Notes under the pieces: model-generated
What the model was told of the DNA's origin: nothing
Seen by the model: the letters and a program-made list of their open reading frames with translations, nothing else
Databases searched by the model: none
Translations under genes and position numbers: made by a program
Shown here: positions 46,551 to 55,856 of the stretch, piece by piece
Position numbering within the stretch: position 1 is the stretch's first letter
Layout: each line of letters starts with the position of its first letter
Source: Nevskiales bacterium
Lineage (GTDB): Bacteria; Pseudomonadota; Gammaproteobacteria; Nevskiales; Nevskiaceae
Length of the DNA: 64,000 nucleotides
Direction: 5' to 3'
Assembly: GCA_028698335.1 (NCBI GenBank)
Contig: JAQVDP010000003.1
Span: 173,350 to 237,349, forward strand

Positions 46551-46566
46551 CCTAACCTTAGTTAGG
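46551..46566. promoter_or_regulatory. Inverted repeat between thioesterase and acyl-CoA ligase genes, possible TetR-type operator
   Basis: CCTAAC, four bases, GTTAGG: a perfect dyad 34 bases upstream of the thioesterase start and about 110 from the ligase start. The placement between divergent fatty-acid genes fits an acyl-CoA-responsive repressor site. No regulator gene is seen here. Confidence 0.5.
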
Positions 46567-46678
46567 CTCCCCGCGTGCTGTGGATTGGGTAGCATCCGCT
46601 ATGTTTGCGGACACTCCGTGCCGGCGGCGCGGCAGTTCGCCGTCGGGCAGAACGCATAAGACACTGAGGAGATTGAGA

Positions 46679-48313
46679 ATGTCGACACCGCTGATGGGCC
46701 AGATGATGGAGGTGCCGCTGTTGGTCTCGTCGCTGCTCAAGCACGCCGAGCGCTACCACGGTGACACCGAGATCGTTTCGCGGACGGTCGAAGGGGGTAT
46801 CCACCGCTACACCTATGCCGACGCGGGGCGCCGTTCGCGGCAGCTCGCCAATGCGCTCAAGCGCATCGGCGTCGGGCGCGGCGACCGGGTCGCGACGCTG
46901 GCCTGGAACGGCTACCGTCATTTCGAGCTGTACTACGCGATTTCGGGCAGCGGTGCCGTGGTGCACACGATCAATCCGCGCCTGTTCCCGGAGCAGATCG
47001 CGTGGATCGTCAACCACGCCGAGGATCGGACGCTGTGCTTCGATCTGACCTTCGCACCGCTGGTCGAGAAGCTCGCGCCGCAGTGCCCGACGGTCAAGCA
47101 GTGGGTCGTGATGACCGACCGTGCGCACATGCCGGAACTGAAGATCCCGAACCTGATCTGCTACGAGGACTGGCTCGAGGCCGAGTCGGACGAGTTCGAA
47201 TGGCCGGAGTTCGACGAGAAGAGCGCGGCGTGCCTGTGCTACACCTCGGGCACCACGGGCAACCCGAAGGGCGCGCTGTACTCGCACCGGTCGACGATCC
47301 TGCACGCCTATGCGATCTGCCTGCCCGACGTCATGAACGTGTCGGCGCGGGACTGCATCCTGCCGGTGGTTCCGATGTTCCATGTCAGCGCGTGGACCCT
47401 GCCGTACGCGGCGCCACTGGTCGGCGCCAAGATCGTGTTTCCGGGGGCGGCGCTCGACGGCGCCAGCCTGCACGAGCTGTTCGAGTCCGAGGGCGTGACC
47501 TTCTCCGCCGGCGTGCCGACGGTGTGGCAGGGCCTGTTGCAGCATCTGCAGAACAACAAACTGAAGCTGAGCACGCTCAAGCGCTGCGTGATCGGCGGTT
47601 CGGCGTGTCCGCCGGCACTGATGAAGACCTTCGAGTCCGACTACGGCGTCAAGATCCATCACGCCTGGGGCATGACCGAGCTGTCGCCGCTGGGCACGTT
47701 CAACACCCTCAAGAACAAGCACCTGAAGCTGCCGGCCGACGAGCAGTTCGAGATCGAAACCAAGCAGGGCCGGCCGCCGTTCGGAATCGACCTGAAGATC
47801 GTCGACGCCGACGGCCGCAGCCTGCCGCGCGACGGCAAGGCCTTCGGCGACCTGATGGTGCGCGGGGGCTGGGTCATCAGCGGCTACTACAAGGGCGACA
47901 AGGATCCGTTGAGCGACGGCTGGTTCCCCACCGGCGACGTCGGCACGCTCGATCCGGACGGCTACCTGCAGATCACCGATCGTTCCAAGGACGTGATCAA
48001 GTCCGGCGGCGAATGGATCAGCTCGATCGATCTGGAGAACGTGGCCTGCGAGCATCCGGCGGTCGCGCAGGCGGCGGTGATCGGCGCCTATCATCCGAAG
48101 TGGGACGAGCGCCCCTTGCTGATCGTGGTCAAGAAGCAGGGGCAGGACGTCAGCCGCGACGAGATCATGCAGCTGTTCCCCGGCAAGGTCGCGAAGTGGT
48201 GGATTCCGGACGACGTCGTCTTCGCCGACGAGCTGCCGATGACGGCCACCGGCAAGATCTCCAAGCTGCGGCTGCGTGAGCAGTTCAAGGAGCACAAGCT
48301 GCCGGACGCCTGA
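46679..48313 (+). CDS. Medium- or long-chain acyl-CoA ligase (AlkK-like)
   Basis: 544 residues from ATG 46679, with GAGGAG at seven bases. Activates fatty acids to acyl-CoA through an acyl-AMP. AMP-binding motif [11 protein letters not shown] is at 188-198; further [32 protein letters not shown] (split WFPTGDVG and [18 protein letters not shown]) and the C-terminal lysine in [28 protein letters not shown] and the spacing match AlkK/medium-chain ligases. Divergent from the thioesterase and alcohol dehydrogenase, together a likely set for using fatty alcohols or alkane products. Confidence 0.94.
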   Translation: MSTPLMGQMMEVPLLVSSLLKHAERYHGDTEIVSRTVEGGIHRYTYADAGRRSRQLANALKRIGVGRGDRVATLAWNGYRHFELYYAISGSGAVVHTINPRLFPEQIAWIVNHAEDRTLCFDLTFAPLVEKLAPQCPTVKQWVVMTDRAHMPELKIPNLICYEDWLEAESDEFEWPEFDEKSAACLCYTSGTTGNPKGALYSHRSTILHAYAICLPDVMNVSARDCILPVVPMFHVSAWTLPYAAPLVGAKIVFPGAALDGASLHELFESEGVTFSAGVPTVWQGLLQHLQNNKLKLSTLKRCVIGGSACPPALMKTFESDYGVKIHHAWGMTELSPLGTFNTLKNKHLKLPADEQFEIETKQGRPPFGIDLKIVDADGRSLPRDGKAFGDLMVRGGWVISGYYKGDKDPLSDGWFPTGDVGTLDPDGYLQITDRSKDVIKSGGEWISSIDLENVACEHPAVAQAAVIGAYHPKWDERPLLIVVKKQGQDVSRDEIMQLFPGKVAKWWIPDDVVFADELPMTATGKISKLRLREQFKEHKLPDA

Positions 48314-48325
48314 GTCGGGCCATGA

Positions 48326-48350
48326 GCGCCGGCGCTTGGAGCGCCGGCGC
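48326..48350. terminator. Hairpin after the acyl-CoA ligase gene
   Basis: GCGCCGGCGC, TTGGA, GCGCCGGCGC: a 10-bp perfect stem 12 bases after the stop. There is no T-run, so it may stabilise the mRNA end or act only as a weak terminator. Confidence 0.5.
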
Positions 48351-48458
48351 GTCATCCGACGGACGACGCGGTGTAAGGGAAATTGGGTCTTCGCCGCGAC
48401 GCAATCGTCGTGATAGGGTGCGGCAACGGCGGCACACGCCGGCATTTCCCTTCACACG

Positions 48459-50075
48459 ATGAATCCAATGCTCACGTTCAGGAACCTGATTCCGGCGTTG
48501 ACCGCCGCCTGCTGGCTTGCCGCATGTGGCGGTGGCGGCTCCGATCCGGTCGGTGGAAGCGATCCGGACAACGGTGGTTCGGGCGGGACGCCGACCGCTG
48601 TCGGTGATCCCGACACCGAAACCTGGACGGCCCTGCAGGGATACATGGACGTGATCCGCACGTCGTCGAAGTTCGACGAGTGCCGGACCGATACGCCGCA
48701 GGCCGAACCCTGGAAATGCGTGCGGGGGCCGCGGACCGGAACCGCGCTGGGTCACGCGGTCCACGACTGGCTGGCGGCGCAGTTCCGCGCGATTCCCGGC
48801 ATCACCGCGGTCCAGATCCAGAGCTTCGATCTGCCGATCTTCACCCCGCTGCGCTACGGCCTCGAAGTCGATTTCGGCAGCGGGCTCGAAAACGTCGATG
48901 CCTTCCCCTGGTACTACCGCGGACTGACCACGCTGCAAGGCGTCAGCGGGCCGCTGATCGACGTCGGTGACGGCGGCCTGATCGCCCAGCTCACCACCGG
49001 TGACCTGAGCGGCAAGATCGCGGTGATGGATATCTCGCTGTTCCTCAATGCCGAGGACGGGCAGTCCGCCAACCAGATCGCGCAGCTGCGCGCCAAGGGC
49101 GCGGTCGGCCTGATCATCGGGACCGATGCGCCCGCCAACGACATCGCGGTACAGAACTACGACATTGCCGATGGCCTGCGCTGGCTGCCGACGGTCATCG
49201 TCGGGCCGGAGGACGCCGCGCGCATCCGCGCCGTCGAGGGCGGCACCGCGCATGTCACGGTGGCCGGAACCTACCGCGGTGGCGACGACTCGGTTCCGCA
49301 GTCCCTGGTCGGGCAGTACGGGCAGTCCCGCAACACCGTCGCGGTGCTGCCGGGCGCCGATCCGGACAACATCATCGTCGTCGGCACGCCGCTCAATGCC
49401 TGGCTCACCGCCGCCGGCGAGCGCGGTCCGGGCGTGGGGATGATCGTGTACCTGGCGCGCTATTTCGCCGAGCGCGCGCGCGAGGACGGGCCGCTGCCGT
49501 ACACGATCTGGTTCGTCGGTACCGGCGCGCACGAGATCTACGGCTTCGGCATCAACCGCTTCCTGTCCTGCTTCGATCCCGAGCGCATCGTCGCGTACGT
49601 GCACCTGGGGTCGGGGCTGGTCTACAAGGGCTACACCGAGCCTTTGCTGCAGGATGGCAACCCGACGCCGACCGGCGGCATGTCGCAGACCCGCACCCTC
49701 GCGGTCTCGGAGAACTCGATCCTGCAGTCGATCAGCGGCCGGGCGTTTTCGGATCTGATCCTGCAGCCGTATTTCGCGCTGCCGCCGTCGCTGTTCGTGC
49801 CCGGCGAGAACCGCGGGCCCTACGCGCAGGGGATTCCGACCATCGGCATGAACGGCACCAACGCCTACTTCCACACGCTGCGGGACGACGAGTCGCAGAT
49901 TCACCGGCCGGCGCTGGGGCCGATGGCGCTCGCGTTCCGCGAAACCGTGCAGGGCCTGCTGGACGCCGACGCCGACGCGGTTCGCAGTGCCAACTCGATC
50001 GCCGCGGTGCTCGGGGCGGCGTTGCAGGACGAGGCGTTGTACTGGGAATGCGCCGGGGCACTGCAGCAGCCCTGA
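48459..50075 (+). CDS. M28-like lipoprotein with PA domain, metal ligands lost
   Basis: 538 residues with a lipobox (CWLAAC) and a glycine-rich linker, so an outer-membrane or periplasmic lipoprotein. A protease-associated domain (about 165-260; LSGKIAVMDISLF, LRAKGAVGLIIGT) sits within an M28 aminopeptidase fold starting near NTVAVLPGADPDNIIVVGT at 295. Where M28 enzymes have H-x-D, D-D-N and E-E zinc sites, this protein has GTPLNAW, AGERGPG and GAHEIYG, so most ligands are missing. It is probably a non-catalytic binding protein. An ATG three codons in is an alternative start. Confidence 0.8.
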   Translation: MNPMLTFRNLIPALTAACWLAACGGGGSDPVGGSDPDNGGSGGTPTAVGDPDTETWTALQGYMDVIRTSSKFDECRTDTPQAEPWKCVRGPRTGTALGHAVHDWLAAQFRAIPGITAVQIQSFDLPIFTPLRYGLEVDFGSGLENVDAFPWYYRGLTTLQGVSGPLIDVGDGGLIAQLTTGDLSGKIAVMDISLFLNAEDGQSANQIAQLRAKGAVGLIIGTDAPANDIAVQNYDIADGLRWLPTVIVGPEDAARIRAVEGGTAHVTVAGTYRGGDDSVPQSLVGQYGQSRNTVAVLPGADPDNIIVVGTPLNAWLTAAGERGPGVGMIVYLARYFAERAREDGPLPYTIWFVGTGAHEIYGFGINRFLSCFDPERIVAYVHLGSGLVYKGYTEPLLQDGNPTPTGGMSQTRTLAVSENSILQSISGRAFSDLILQPYFALPPSLFVPGENRGPYAQGIPTIGMNGTNAYFHTLRDDESQIHRPALGPMALAFRETVQGLLDADADAVRSANSIAAVLGAALQDEALYWECAGALQQP

Positions 50076-50096
50076 CCGCCCCGCGCGGTCGGCAGC

Positions 50097-50474
50097 TCAG
50101 TGCGTCGGCAGCAGATAGATCGCGAGAACGACGCCGAGCACCGCGGTCAGCGCCGTGGTCACCGGCGCCAGCGACAGCCAGTAGCGGGAAGGGATCTCGT
50201 TCGGGCCGAGGGTGCGCAGCAGGCGACGATGCTGCAGCGCCGAAAGGGCCGCGGTCACCGTTCCGGTCAGTACGAAGCCGATCCCGATCAGATGCGGTAC
50301 GGCCGACGGTGTGCCGCCGCCGTCGCCAAGCGTCTGCAGGCGCATGAAGTGGACGAACAGGCCGAAGCGCTCGATCAGGAATCCGAATCCCATCAGCGTC
50401 AGGCTCGTGCGCTGCCAGGCGAGCAGGGTGCGTTCGGCGGCGAACAGGACACGCGGGTCGTCAAGATGGGACAT
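50097..50474 (-). CDS. YidH-type (DUF202) membrane protein
   Basis: 125 residues. DDPRVLFAAERTLLAWQRTSL is shown here in pieces: DDPRVLFAAERTLLAW and QRTSL, the DUF202 signature, followed by three membrane helices (about 22-42, 62-82, 102-122). Function unknown in all organisms I know of. Convergent with the M28-like gene. Confidence 0.85.
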   Translation of the reverse strand: MSHLDDPRVLFAAERTLLAWQRTSLTLMGFGFLIERFGLFVHFMRLQTLGDGGGTPSAVPHLIGIGFVLTGTVTAALSALQHRRLLRTLGPNEIPSRYWLSLAPVTTALTAVLGVVLAIYLLPTH

Positions 50475-50665
50475 CGGCGGTACCGGGGTGGTGGTCCGGT
50501 TCAGGCTAGCACGGCCCGCGCCATGGCCGCGGCGCCGCGGCATGCGCGTTGTTGACGCCAACTTCCACGATCACAACAATGGTTCGCAGCGGCGGTATCG
50601 ACGGGGAATCGGGACAAACGATGCGGTGCCGCGAACATCGGGTGGCATCCATCAGGGGGAAGTGC

Positions 50666-51511
50666 ATGAAACGTCGTATCTCGCTCGCATCCGTGTCGAG
50701 CCGTCTGCCGCATGCGATCGGCGGCGCGCTGCTGCTGGCCGCCGGTCTGACCGCGGTCCCTGCGCAGGCCGGGCCGAAGCTGGAACCGTCCCAGGCGTCG
50801 CTGTCCGACATCCAGGGGTGCATGGAAAGCAACCTCGTGGATCGTGGCGCGCTGCGGGATCTCAACGTCACCGTGACCGATCGCGAAGGCGGCAGCCACG
50901 GCTTGCGGATGAAGCTGTACTGGAAGCCGGGGCAGAAAGGCGAACCGCGGGTGCAGTTGCGCCTGGTCGAGCCGCTGGCCCTGAACGGTTCGAGCTACCT
51001 GCTGCTGCAGAGCGGTCTGCAGGAGCAGGTCTACTTCCACTTGCCGAGCGCGGAGAACGCGCTGCACGTCACCGGCAAGAACATGTCCGAACCGTTGTGG
51101 GGAACCGACTTCAGCTACGGTGAGATCAAGCAGGTGCTGGGCCTGGTGTTCACCGGCAGCACCGAGCGGCATGGCGACGCCAGCATCAATGGGCGCAAGG
51201 TCTATGTGCTCGAGACCACCAACGATCCGATCCTGTCGGGGTATCGCAAGGTCGTGTCCTATGTCGACCAGGCGACCTGCGTGCTGCTCAAGAGCGAATT
51301 CTTCGTCAAGGGCGAGCAGCCGCTGAAGACCCTGGTCGCCGATCCGGCCTCGGTGCTGACCCTGGACGACTACTCCGTCGCCCTGAACTACACGATGCGC
51401 AACCACCCGGCAGGGAGTCGCACGCAGATCGAGATGAGCGACTTCACGCTGCTCGAGCGCCTGCCGGAATGGATGTTCGATCCGCAGCGCTTCTTCGATC
51501 CCTACGAGTAG
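50666..51511 (+). CDS. LolA-like outer-membrane lipoprotein-sorting protein
   Basis: 281 residues from ATG 50666, behind AGGGGGA. Signal peptide (about 1-33, ending VPAQAG). The rest is a curved beta-sheet fold like LolA, with LKLYWKPG-type strands, FSYGEIKQVLG and GRKVYVLETTNDP, and a C-terminal MSDFTLLERLPEWMFDPQRF motif. Genes of this family sit next to MMPL-type RND exporters, as here (70 bases to the next start), and are thought to carry a lipid or lipoprotein from the exporter across the periplasm. Confidence 0.88.
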   Translation: MKRRISLASVSSRLPHAIGGALLLAAGLTAVPAQAGPKLEPSQASLSDIQGCMESNLVDRGALRDLNVTVTDREGGSHGLRMKLYWKPGQKGEPRVQLRLVEPLALNGSSYLLLQSGLQEQVYFHLPSAENALHVTGKNMSEPLWGTDFSYGEIKQVLGLVFTGSTERHGDASINGRKVYVLETTNDPILSGYRKVVSYVDQATCVLLKSEFFVKGEQPLKTLVADPASVLTLDDYSVALNYTMRNHPAGSRTQIEMSDFTLLERLPEWMFDPQRFFDPYE

Positions 51512-51581
51512 TCCCCGAGTCGCTGTCAGCGGCGGGCGGGCAGGACGCGTGCCGGCGGGGCATTCCGCAGGAATGCACGGG

Positions 51582-54302
51582 ATGGCGCGCTGGCTGAGCC
51601 GGCGCGCGGGCCTGGCGCTGCTGTGCATCGCGCTGGTCACCCTGGCAGCGGCGATGCAGCTCTATGATCCGCAGGGCCCCGGCCTGCGGGTCCGGGTCGA
51701 TCCCTCGGTGGCGAGTCTCGTGGTGCCGGACCTGCCGGCGCGGGCGGTGCAGGACGAGATTGCCCGCCGCTTCGGCCATGCCGAACAGGTTGTCGTGATC
51801 GTGCGCGCCGACGATCTGTATGCCGGGGAAACCTTGCGGACGGTCGACGCGCTGACGCGTGCGCTCTACGCGTTGCCGGGCGTCGCCGACGTGCAGTCGC
51901 TGACGACGGTCTCGGTGCCGCGCCGTGTCGGCGATACGATCGCATTCGAGCGCGTCCAGCCGCCGGCGGTCAGCGCGGCGCTGCGCACCGCGCTCCAGGC
52001 CAACCCGCTGATCCGCGATCATCTGGTGTCGGCGGACGGTCGCGCGACCGCGATCGTCGTCGATCTCGAAACCGGCGACGAGGCCGAGCTGCGCCGGCTC
52101 GGGCTGCCCGGCAGCATCGTCGCGCTGGCGGCGCGGTATTCGACCGACCGCCATTCGATCCACGTCACCGGCCCGTCGGTCCTGCATGCGGCGACCAGCG
52201 CCGCGGTGATCGATCAGCTGCGCTGGATCATCCCGGCCATGGTCCTGCTGATGGCGGCGTTCCTGGCGCTGGTGTTCCGCAGCGTCCGCGGGGTGGTGGT
52301 GCCGCTGGTGACGGTCGGCGTCGGCCTGGTCTGGATGTTCGGGACGTTCGCCGCGCTCGATCTTCCGCTGAATCTGATCACCTGTCTGGTGCCGCCGCTC
52401 GTCGTCACCATGGGGCTGGCCTATTGCGCGCACGTGGTCTCGGAGTTCGAAGCGTTGCAGGACATCCCCGTCGCGCCCCGGGAGCGGACGGCGCTGCTGA
52501 TCCGGTCGATGGCGGTCCCGGTCGCGTTGACCGGGCTGACGACCGTCATCGGTCTGCTGGCGCTGGGGATCAGCGCGTTGCCGGCGGTGCGTCACTTCGC
52601 CGCGATGTCGGCGCTGGGCGTGATCTACGCGGCGATCCTGGCGCTGGTGTTCGTGCCGGCGCTGCTGCAGCTGACCGCGCGCGCGGGCGGGGCCGCGGCC
52701 GGGCAGGGGCGTGCGTTCGAGCGTCTCGCCGGCATCGTCGGCCGCTTCGACACCCGCTACCGCCGCCAGATCCTGTTCGCCGCCGCGTTGATCATGCTGC
52801 TGGGCCTTGGGGCCGCGACGCAGATCCGGGTCGGCGACCAGTTCGTCGGGGTCTTCGAACCGGATGCGCAGGTGCGCGTCGACTACGAGGCGGCGAACGC
52901 GGCGATGCGCGGGGTGACGCCGGTCCAGATCCTGATCGAGGGCTACGCACCCGCGGTCTTCACACAGCCTCAGAACCTGCGGGCGCTCGATGCGCTGGAA
53001 GCGTGGCTGCGCGCGCAGCCCGAGGTCGGCGCCGTGGGCGGCCTGCCGGACCAGCTGCGGGTGCTGCGACAGACCCTGCTCGGTGGCGACGGACTGGCGC
53101 TGCCCGAGCGTCGCGACGAGATCGAGCAACTGCTGTTCTTCGGCGACAGCCGGGCGCTGCGGAGCGTCGTCAATGCGGACCGGTCGGCGACGGTCATGTC
53201 GCTGCGACTGACCGTCGACGACACCGCCGGGGTCGACGCGCTGCTGCAGCGGCTGGAGCCGCAGCTGCAGGCGCTGCCGGAACCGCTGGTCGCGAAGGTG
53301 ACGGGGGATGCGATCCTGGTGACCGAGTCGGTCCGGCTCGTCACCACCGATCAGCTCCAGAGCATCGTGCTGGCGCTGCTGCTGATCTACGCCTGTCTGG
53401 TCCTGCAATTCGCGTCGCTGCGGACGGCCCTGCTGGCGACGCTGCCGACGTTGTTGCAGACGGTCATCTATTTCGGTGGGCTGGGCCTGAGCGGGGTGAC
53501 GCTCAATGCCACCACGAGTCTGGTCGAATGCCTGGTGCTCGGGCTCGCGGTCGACGACACGATCCACTATCTGTCGCGCTTCAACAGTGCCGCCCGTCAC
53601 CGTGCCTCGGAGTCGCGCGGGGCCGTGGTCGCGCTCGCGGCCGTGCTGCGGCCGGTGACCCTGACCAAGGCGGTGCTGGCGGTGGGGTTCCTGGTGCTGG
53701 TCACCGGCGACCTCCACAATCAGGTGGTATTCGGCTGGCTGGCCGCGCTGACCCTGCTGGCCGCCTGGCTGGTCGACGTCTTCGTGACCCCGGCGTTCAT
53801 GAGCGGGGTGCGCATCGTGACGCTGTGGGACAGCCTGCGGGTGGATCTTGGCGACGATGTCCAGGCGACGATCCCGCTGCTGGCCGGGCTGAGCGATCGG
53901 CAGGCGCGGGTCTTCGCGTTGATGGCCAACCTGCAGACGGTGCCGGCCGGCACCCGTCTGATGAGCGAGGGCGAGTCCTGCGGCGACGGGGCGCCGGGCG
54001 ATCCGGCCGGGGACGTCTATGTCGTGATCGACGGCGAGCTGCGGATCTGGGTCGAGCGCGATGGCCGGCCGGTCGAACTCAATACGGTGGGGCGCGGCGC
54101 GGTGATCGGCGAGGTCGGCTATTTCGGCCAGAGCCGCATGGCCAATGTCGACACGCTGAGCGACGCGCGGCTGTTGCGCTTCGACGATGCCGATCAGGAA
54201 CGGGTCTGCCGGCAGTACCCGCGGATCGCGGCACGGGTGTTCCTGAATCTCAACCGGATCCAGGCGGCCCGCAGGGCCGGCGGCACGCCGCTGGTCGGCT
54301 GA
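51582..54302 (+). CDS. MMPL-family RND exporter fused to a cyclic nucleotide-binding domain
   Basis: About 906 residues from ATG 51582 (ATG 51573 and GTG 51549 are alternatives). Two RND halves, each with one helix, a periplasmic domain and five helices: TGPSVLHAATSAAVIDQLRW and LTGLTTVIGLLALG in the first; TSLVECLVLGLAVDDTIHYLSRF (split SLVECLVLGLAVDDTIHYL) in the second. After the last helix (about 745) comes a cNMP-binding domain at about 780-895 (VPAGTRLMSEGE, GAVIGEVGYFGQSRMANVDT), the phosphate-binding cassette being GEVGYFGQSRMAN-like. The exporter may thus be gated by a nucleotide. Probably one transcript with the LolA-like gene. Confidence 0.9.
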   Translation: MARWLSRRAGLALLCIALVTLAAAMQLYDPQGPGLRVRVDPSVASLVVPDLPARAVQDEIARRFGHAEQVVVIVRADDLYAGETLRTVDALTRALYALPGVADVQSLTTVSVPRRVGDTIAFERVQPPAVSAALRTALQANPLIRDHLVSADGRATAIVVDLETGDEAELRRLGLPGSIVALAARYSTDRHSIHVTGPSVLHAATSAAVIDQLRWIIPAMVLLMAAFLALVFRSVRGVVVPLVTVGVGLVWMFGTFAALDLPLNLITCLVPPLVVTMGLAYCAHVVSEFEALQDIPVAPRERTALLIRSMAVPVALTGLTTVIGLLALGISALPAVRHFAAMSALGVIYAAILALVFVPALLQLTARAGGAAAGQGRAFERLAGIVGRFDTRYRRQILFAAALIMLLGLGAATQIRVGDQFVGVFEPDAQVRVDYEAANAAMRGVTPVQILIEGYAPAVFTQPQNLRALDALEAWLRAQPEVGAVGGLPDQLRVLRQTLLGGDGLALPERRDEIEQLLFFGDSRALRSVVNADRSATVMSLRLTVDDTAGVDALLQRLEPQLQALPEPLVAKVTGDAILVTESVRLVTTDQLQSIVLALLLIYACLVLQFASLRTALLATLPTLLQTVIYFGGLGLSGVTLNATTSLVECLVLGLAVDDTIHYLSRFNSAARHRASESRGAVVALAAVLRPVTLTKAVLAVGFLVLVTGDLHNQVVFGWLAALTLLAAWLVDVFVTPAFMSGVRIVTLWDSLRVDLGDDVQATIPLLAGLSDRQARVFALMANLQTVPAGTRLMSEGESCGDGAPGDPAGDVYVVIDGELRIWVERDGRPVELNTVGRGAVIGEVGYFGQSRMANVDTLSDARLLRFDDADQERVCRQYPRIAARVFLNLNRIQAARRAGGTPLVG

Positions 54303-54336
54303 GCCCGGCACGGCCCCCGTTCAGGCGACACGAAAA

Positions 54337-54362
54337 AGCCCGCCGGCGATCGCCGGCGGGCT
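54337..54362 (-). terminator. Strong terminator after the OmpA-family gene
   Basis: A perfect 26-base palindrome (stem AGCCCGCCGGCG) is followed by TTTTTCG on the minus strand, 22 bases after the stop. It also lies 35 bases past the exporter stop on the other strand and may block read-through from both. Confidence 0.88.
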
Positions 54363-54383
54363 CGAAAGCACAGCCCCGGAGGC

Positions 54384-55700
54384 TTACTCGATCACGCGCA
54401 GTTCGACGCGGCGATTCTCCTCGCGGCCTTCCTCGGTCATGTTGTCCGCGATCGGGCGGGCTTCGCCATATCCGACCGGCGTCATCCGTCCGCCGTCGAC
54501 GCCGCGGCCGACCAGGTACTGCTTGACCGCGTTGGCGCGGCGTTCCGACAGGCCCTGGTTGTAGGCGTCCGAGCCGATGGTGTCGGTGTGGCCTTCGATG
54601 TCGGTGGCGATCTGCGGATACGCCTGCAGCGTGTTGGCGACCTCGTTGAGGATCTCGCGCGCATCCGGCGTCAGGCGGTCGGAGTCGAACTCGAACTTCA
54701 CGCCCTTGAGCACGAAGGTCTGCTCGACCGCGCAGCCGTTCTCGTCGATCTGTTCGCCGGCGCGCGGGATGCGGCAGTCGTCGATCAGGGCGCAGCCGTT
54801 CTGCAGCACCTTGGCGCCGGCGGGCGTGTTCGGGCACTCGTCGATATCGTCGGTCACGCCGTCGCCGTCGGCGTCGACCGGGCAGCCGTTCTCGTTGACG
54901 GCCTGTCCGGCCGGGGTATCGGGGCACTGGTCGAGGCGGTCAACCACGCCGTCACCGTCGCCGTCGCGCTCGCAGCCGACCTCGTCGACGATCGCGCCGG
55001 CCGGGGTGTCGGGACACTGGTCGGTGCCGTCCGGAACGCCGTCGTTGTCGCTGTCGCCGGAGTCGACCGACACCAGCTCCGAGGTCTTCTCCTCGGTCGC
55101 GACCGGGGTCACGCCGAGCGGGAAGACCAGACCGACGTTCAGCACGCCGTCGCTGAACGCGCCGCTGCCGGGGTTGGCGCCGGCTTCGCCACGGTCGTGC
55201 TGGTCGGTGCGGTAGCGCGCCTCGGTGCGCAGCGCGATGTAGCGGTTGAACGGCAGCAGATAGCCCGCGCCGATGTCGAATACGGTGGTCCGGTAGTTCG
55301 GCACCGCGCCCGGGTGGTCGTCCACCGCGCCGTACATCAGCGCGAGGATGCCGTAGAAGTTCGGGCTGCTCTTGAACGGGAAGATCATCGCGCCGAGGCC
55401 GGCGCCCTTGAGCGTGACCGTGTCGCCGATGCCGGAACTCGGATCCATCTCCGAATAGAACCCGGTCAGCTCCAGGGTCATGCCGTTGGTGACCTTCTTG
55501 CCGATCGCGATGATGCCGCCGATCCCGTCGTCGGTGCCGCGGTCGCCGTCGGCGTAGGTATAGGAGAACATCGGGGAAACGTAGTAGGCACGGCCCGGTA
55601 TCGCCGTGTTGTCCGTTTCACCGTATTGCGCCATTGCGGGCGCCGCCAGGCCGAGGCCGAGCGACAACAGGCATGCGAATTTCCCCAGACATCCTCTCAT
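54384..55700 (-). CDS. OmpA-family protein with thrombospondin type 3 repeats
   Basis: 438 residues: signal peptide (1-24, ending AMAQ), an eight-stranded-barrel-like N-terminus (about 30-200), four calcium-binding-type repeats (about 215-315; DNDGVPDGTDQCPDTPAG, DGDGVVDRLDQCPDTPAG, DGDGVTDDIDECPNTPAG) and a C-terminal OmpA peptidoglycan-binding domain (FEFDSDRLTPDAREILNEVA, EGHTDTIGSDAYNQGLSERRA, GYGEARPIADN). It links the outer membrane to the cell wall. The start at 55700 has GGAGAG upstream. Single gene with a strong terminator. Confidence 0.95.
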   Translation of the reverse strand: MRGCLGKFACLLSLGLGLAAPAMAQYGETDNTAIPGRAYYVSPMFSYTYADGDRGTDDGIGGIIAIGKKVTNGMTLELTGFYSEMDPSSGIGDTVTLKGAGLGAMIFPFKSSPNFYGILALMYGAVDDHPGAVPNYRTTVFDIGAGYLLPFNRYIALRTEARYRTDQHDRGEAGANPGSGAFSDGVLNVGLVFPLGVTPVATEEKTSELVSVDSGDSDNDGVPDGTDQCPDTPAGAIVDEVGCERDGDGDGVVDRLDQCPDTPAGQAVNENGCPVDADGDGVTDDIDECPNTPAGAKVLQNGCALIDDCRIPRAGEQIDENGCAVEQTFVLKGVKFEFDSDRLTPDAREILNEVANTLQAYPQIATDIEGHTDTIGSDAYNQGLSERRANAVKQYLVGRGVDGGRMTPVGYGEARPIADNMTEEGREENRRVELRVIE

Positions 55701-55856
55701 TTTTCTCTCCCCGGATCGTGTTCCGTGTTCTGGAACTTTCAGATCGCGCAACTATACCAGCGCCCAAGTCGGCAAGTCTGCGGCCTGATCACGCGTCTAA
55801 GCGTTTTGGCGCGCGGTTCCTTATAATTCGCGGCCCTGTAATCCGGTGCTCCGGCG

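Noticed and set aside
51444..54311. 955-codon minus-strand frame opposite the MMPL exporter
   Set aside because: Arg/Gln/Asp/His-rich shadow of a clear coding gene; no start signal or motif.
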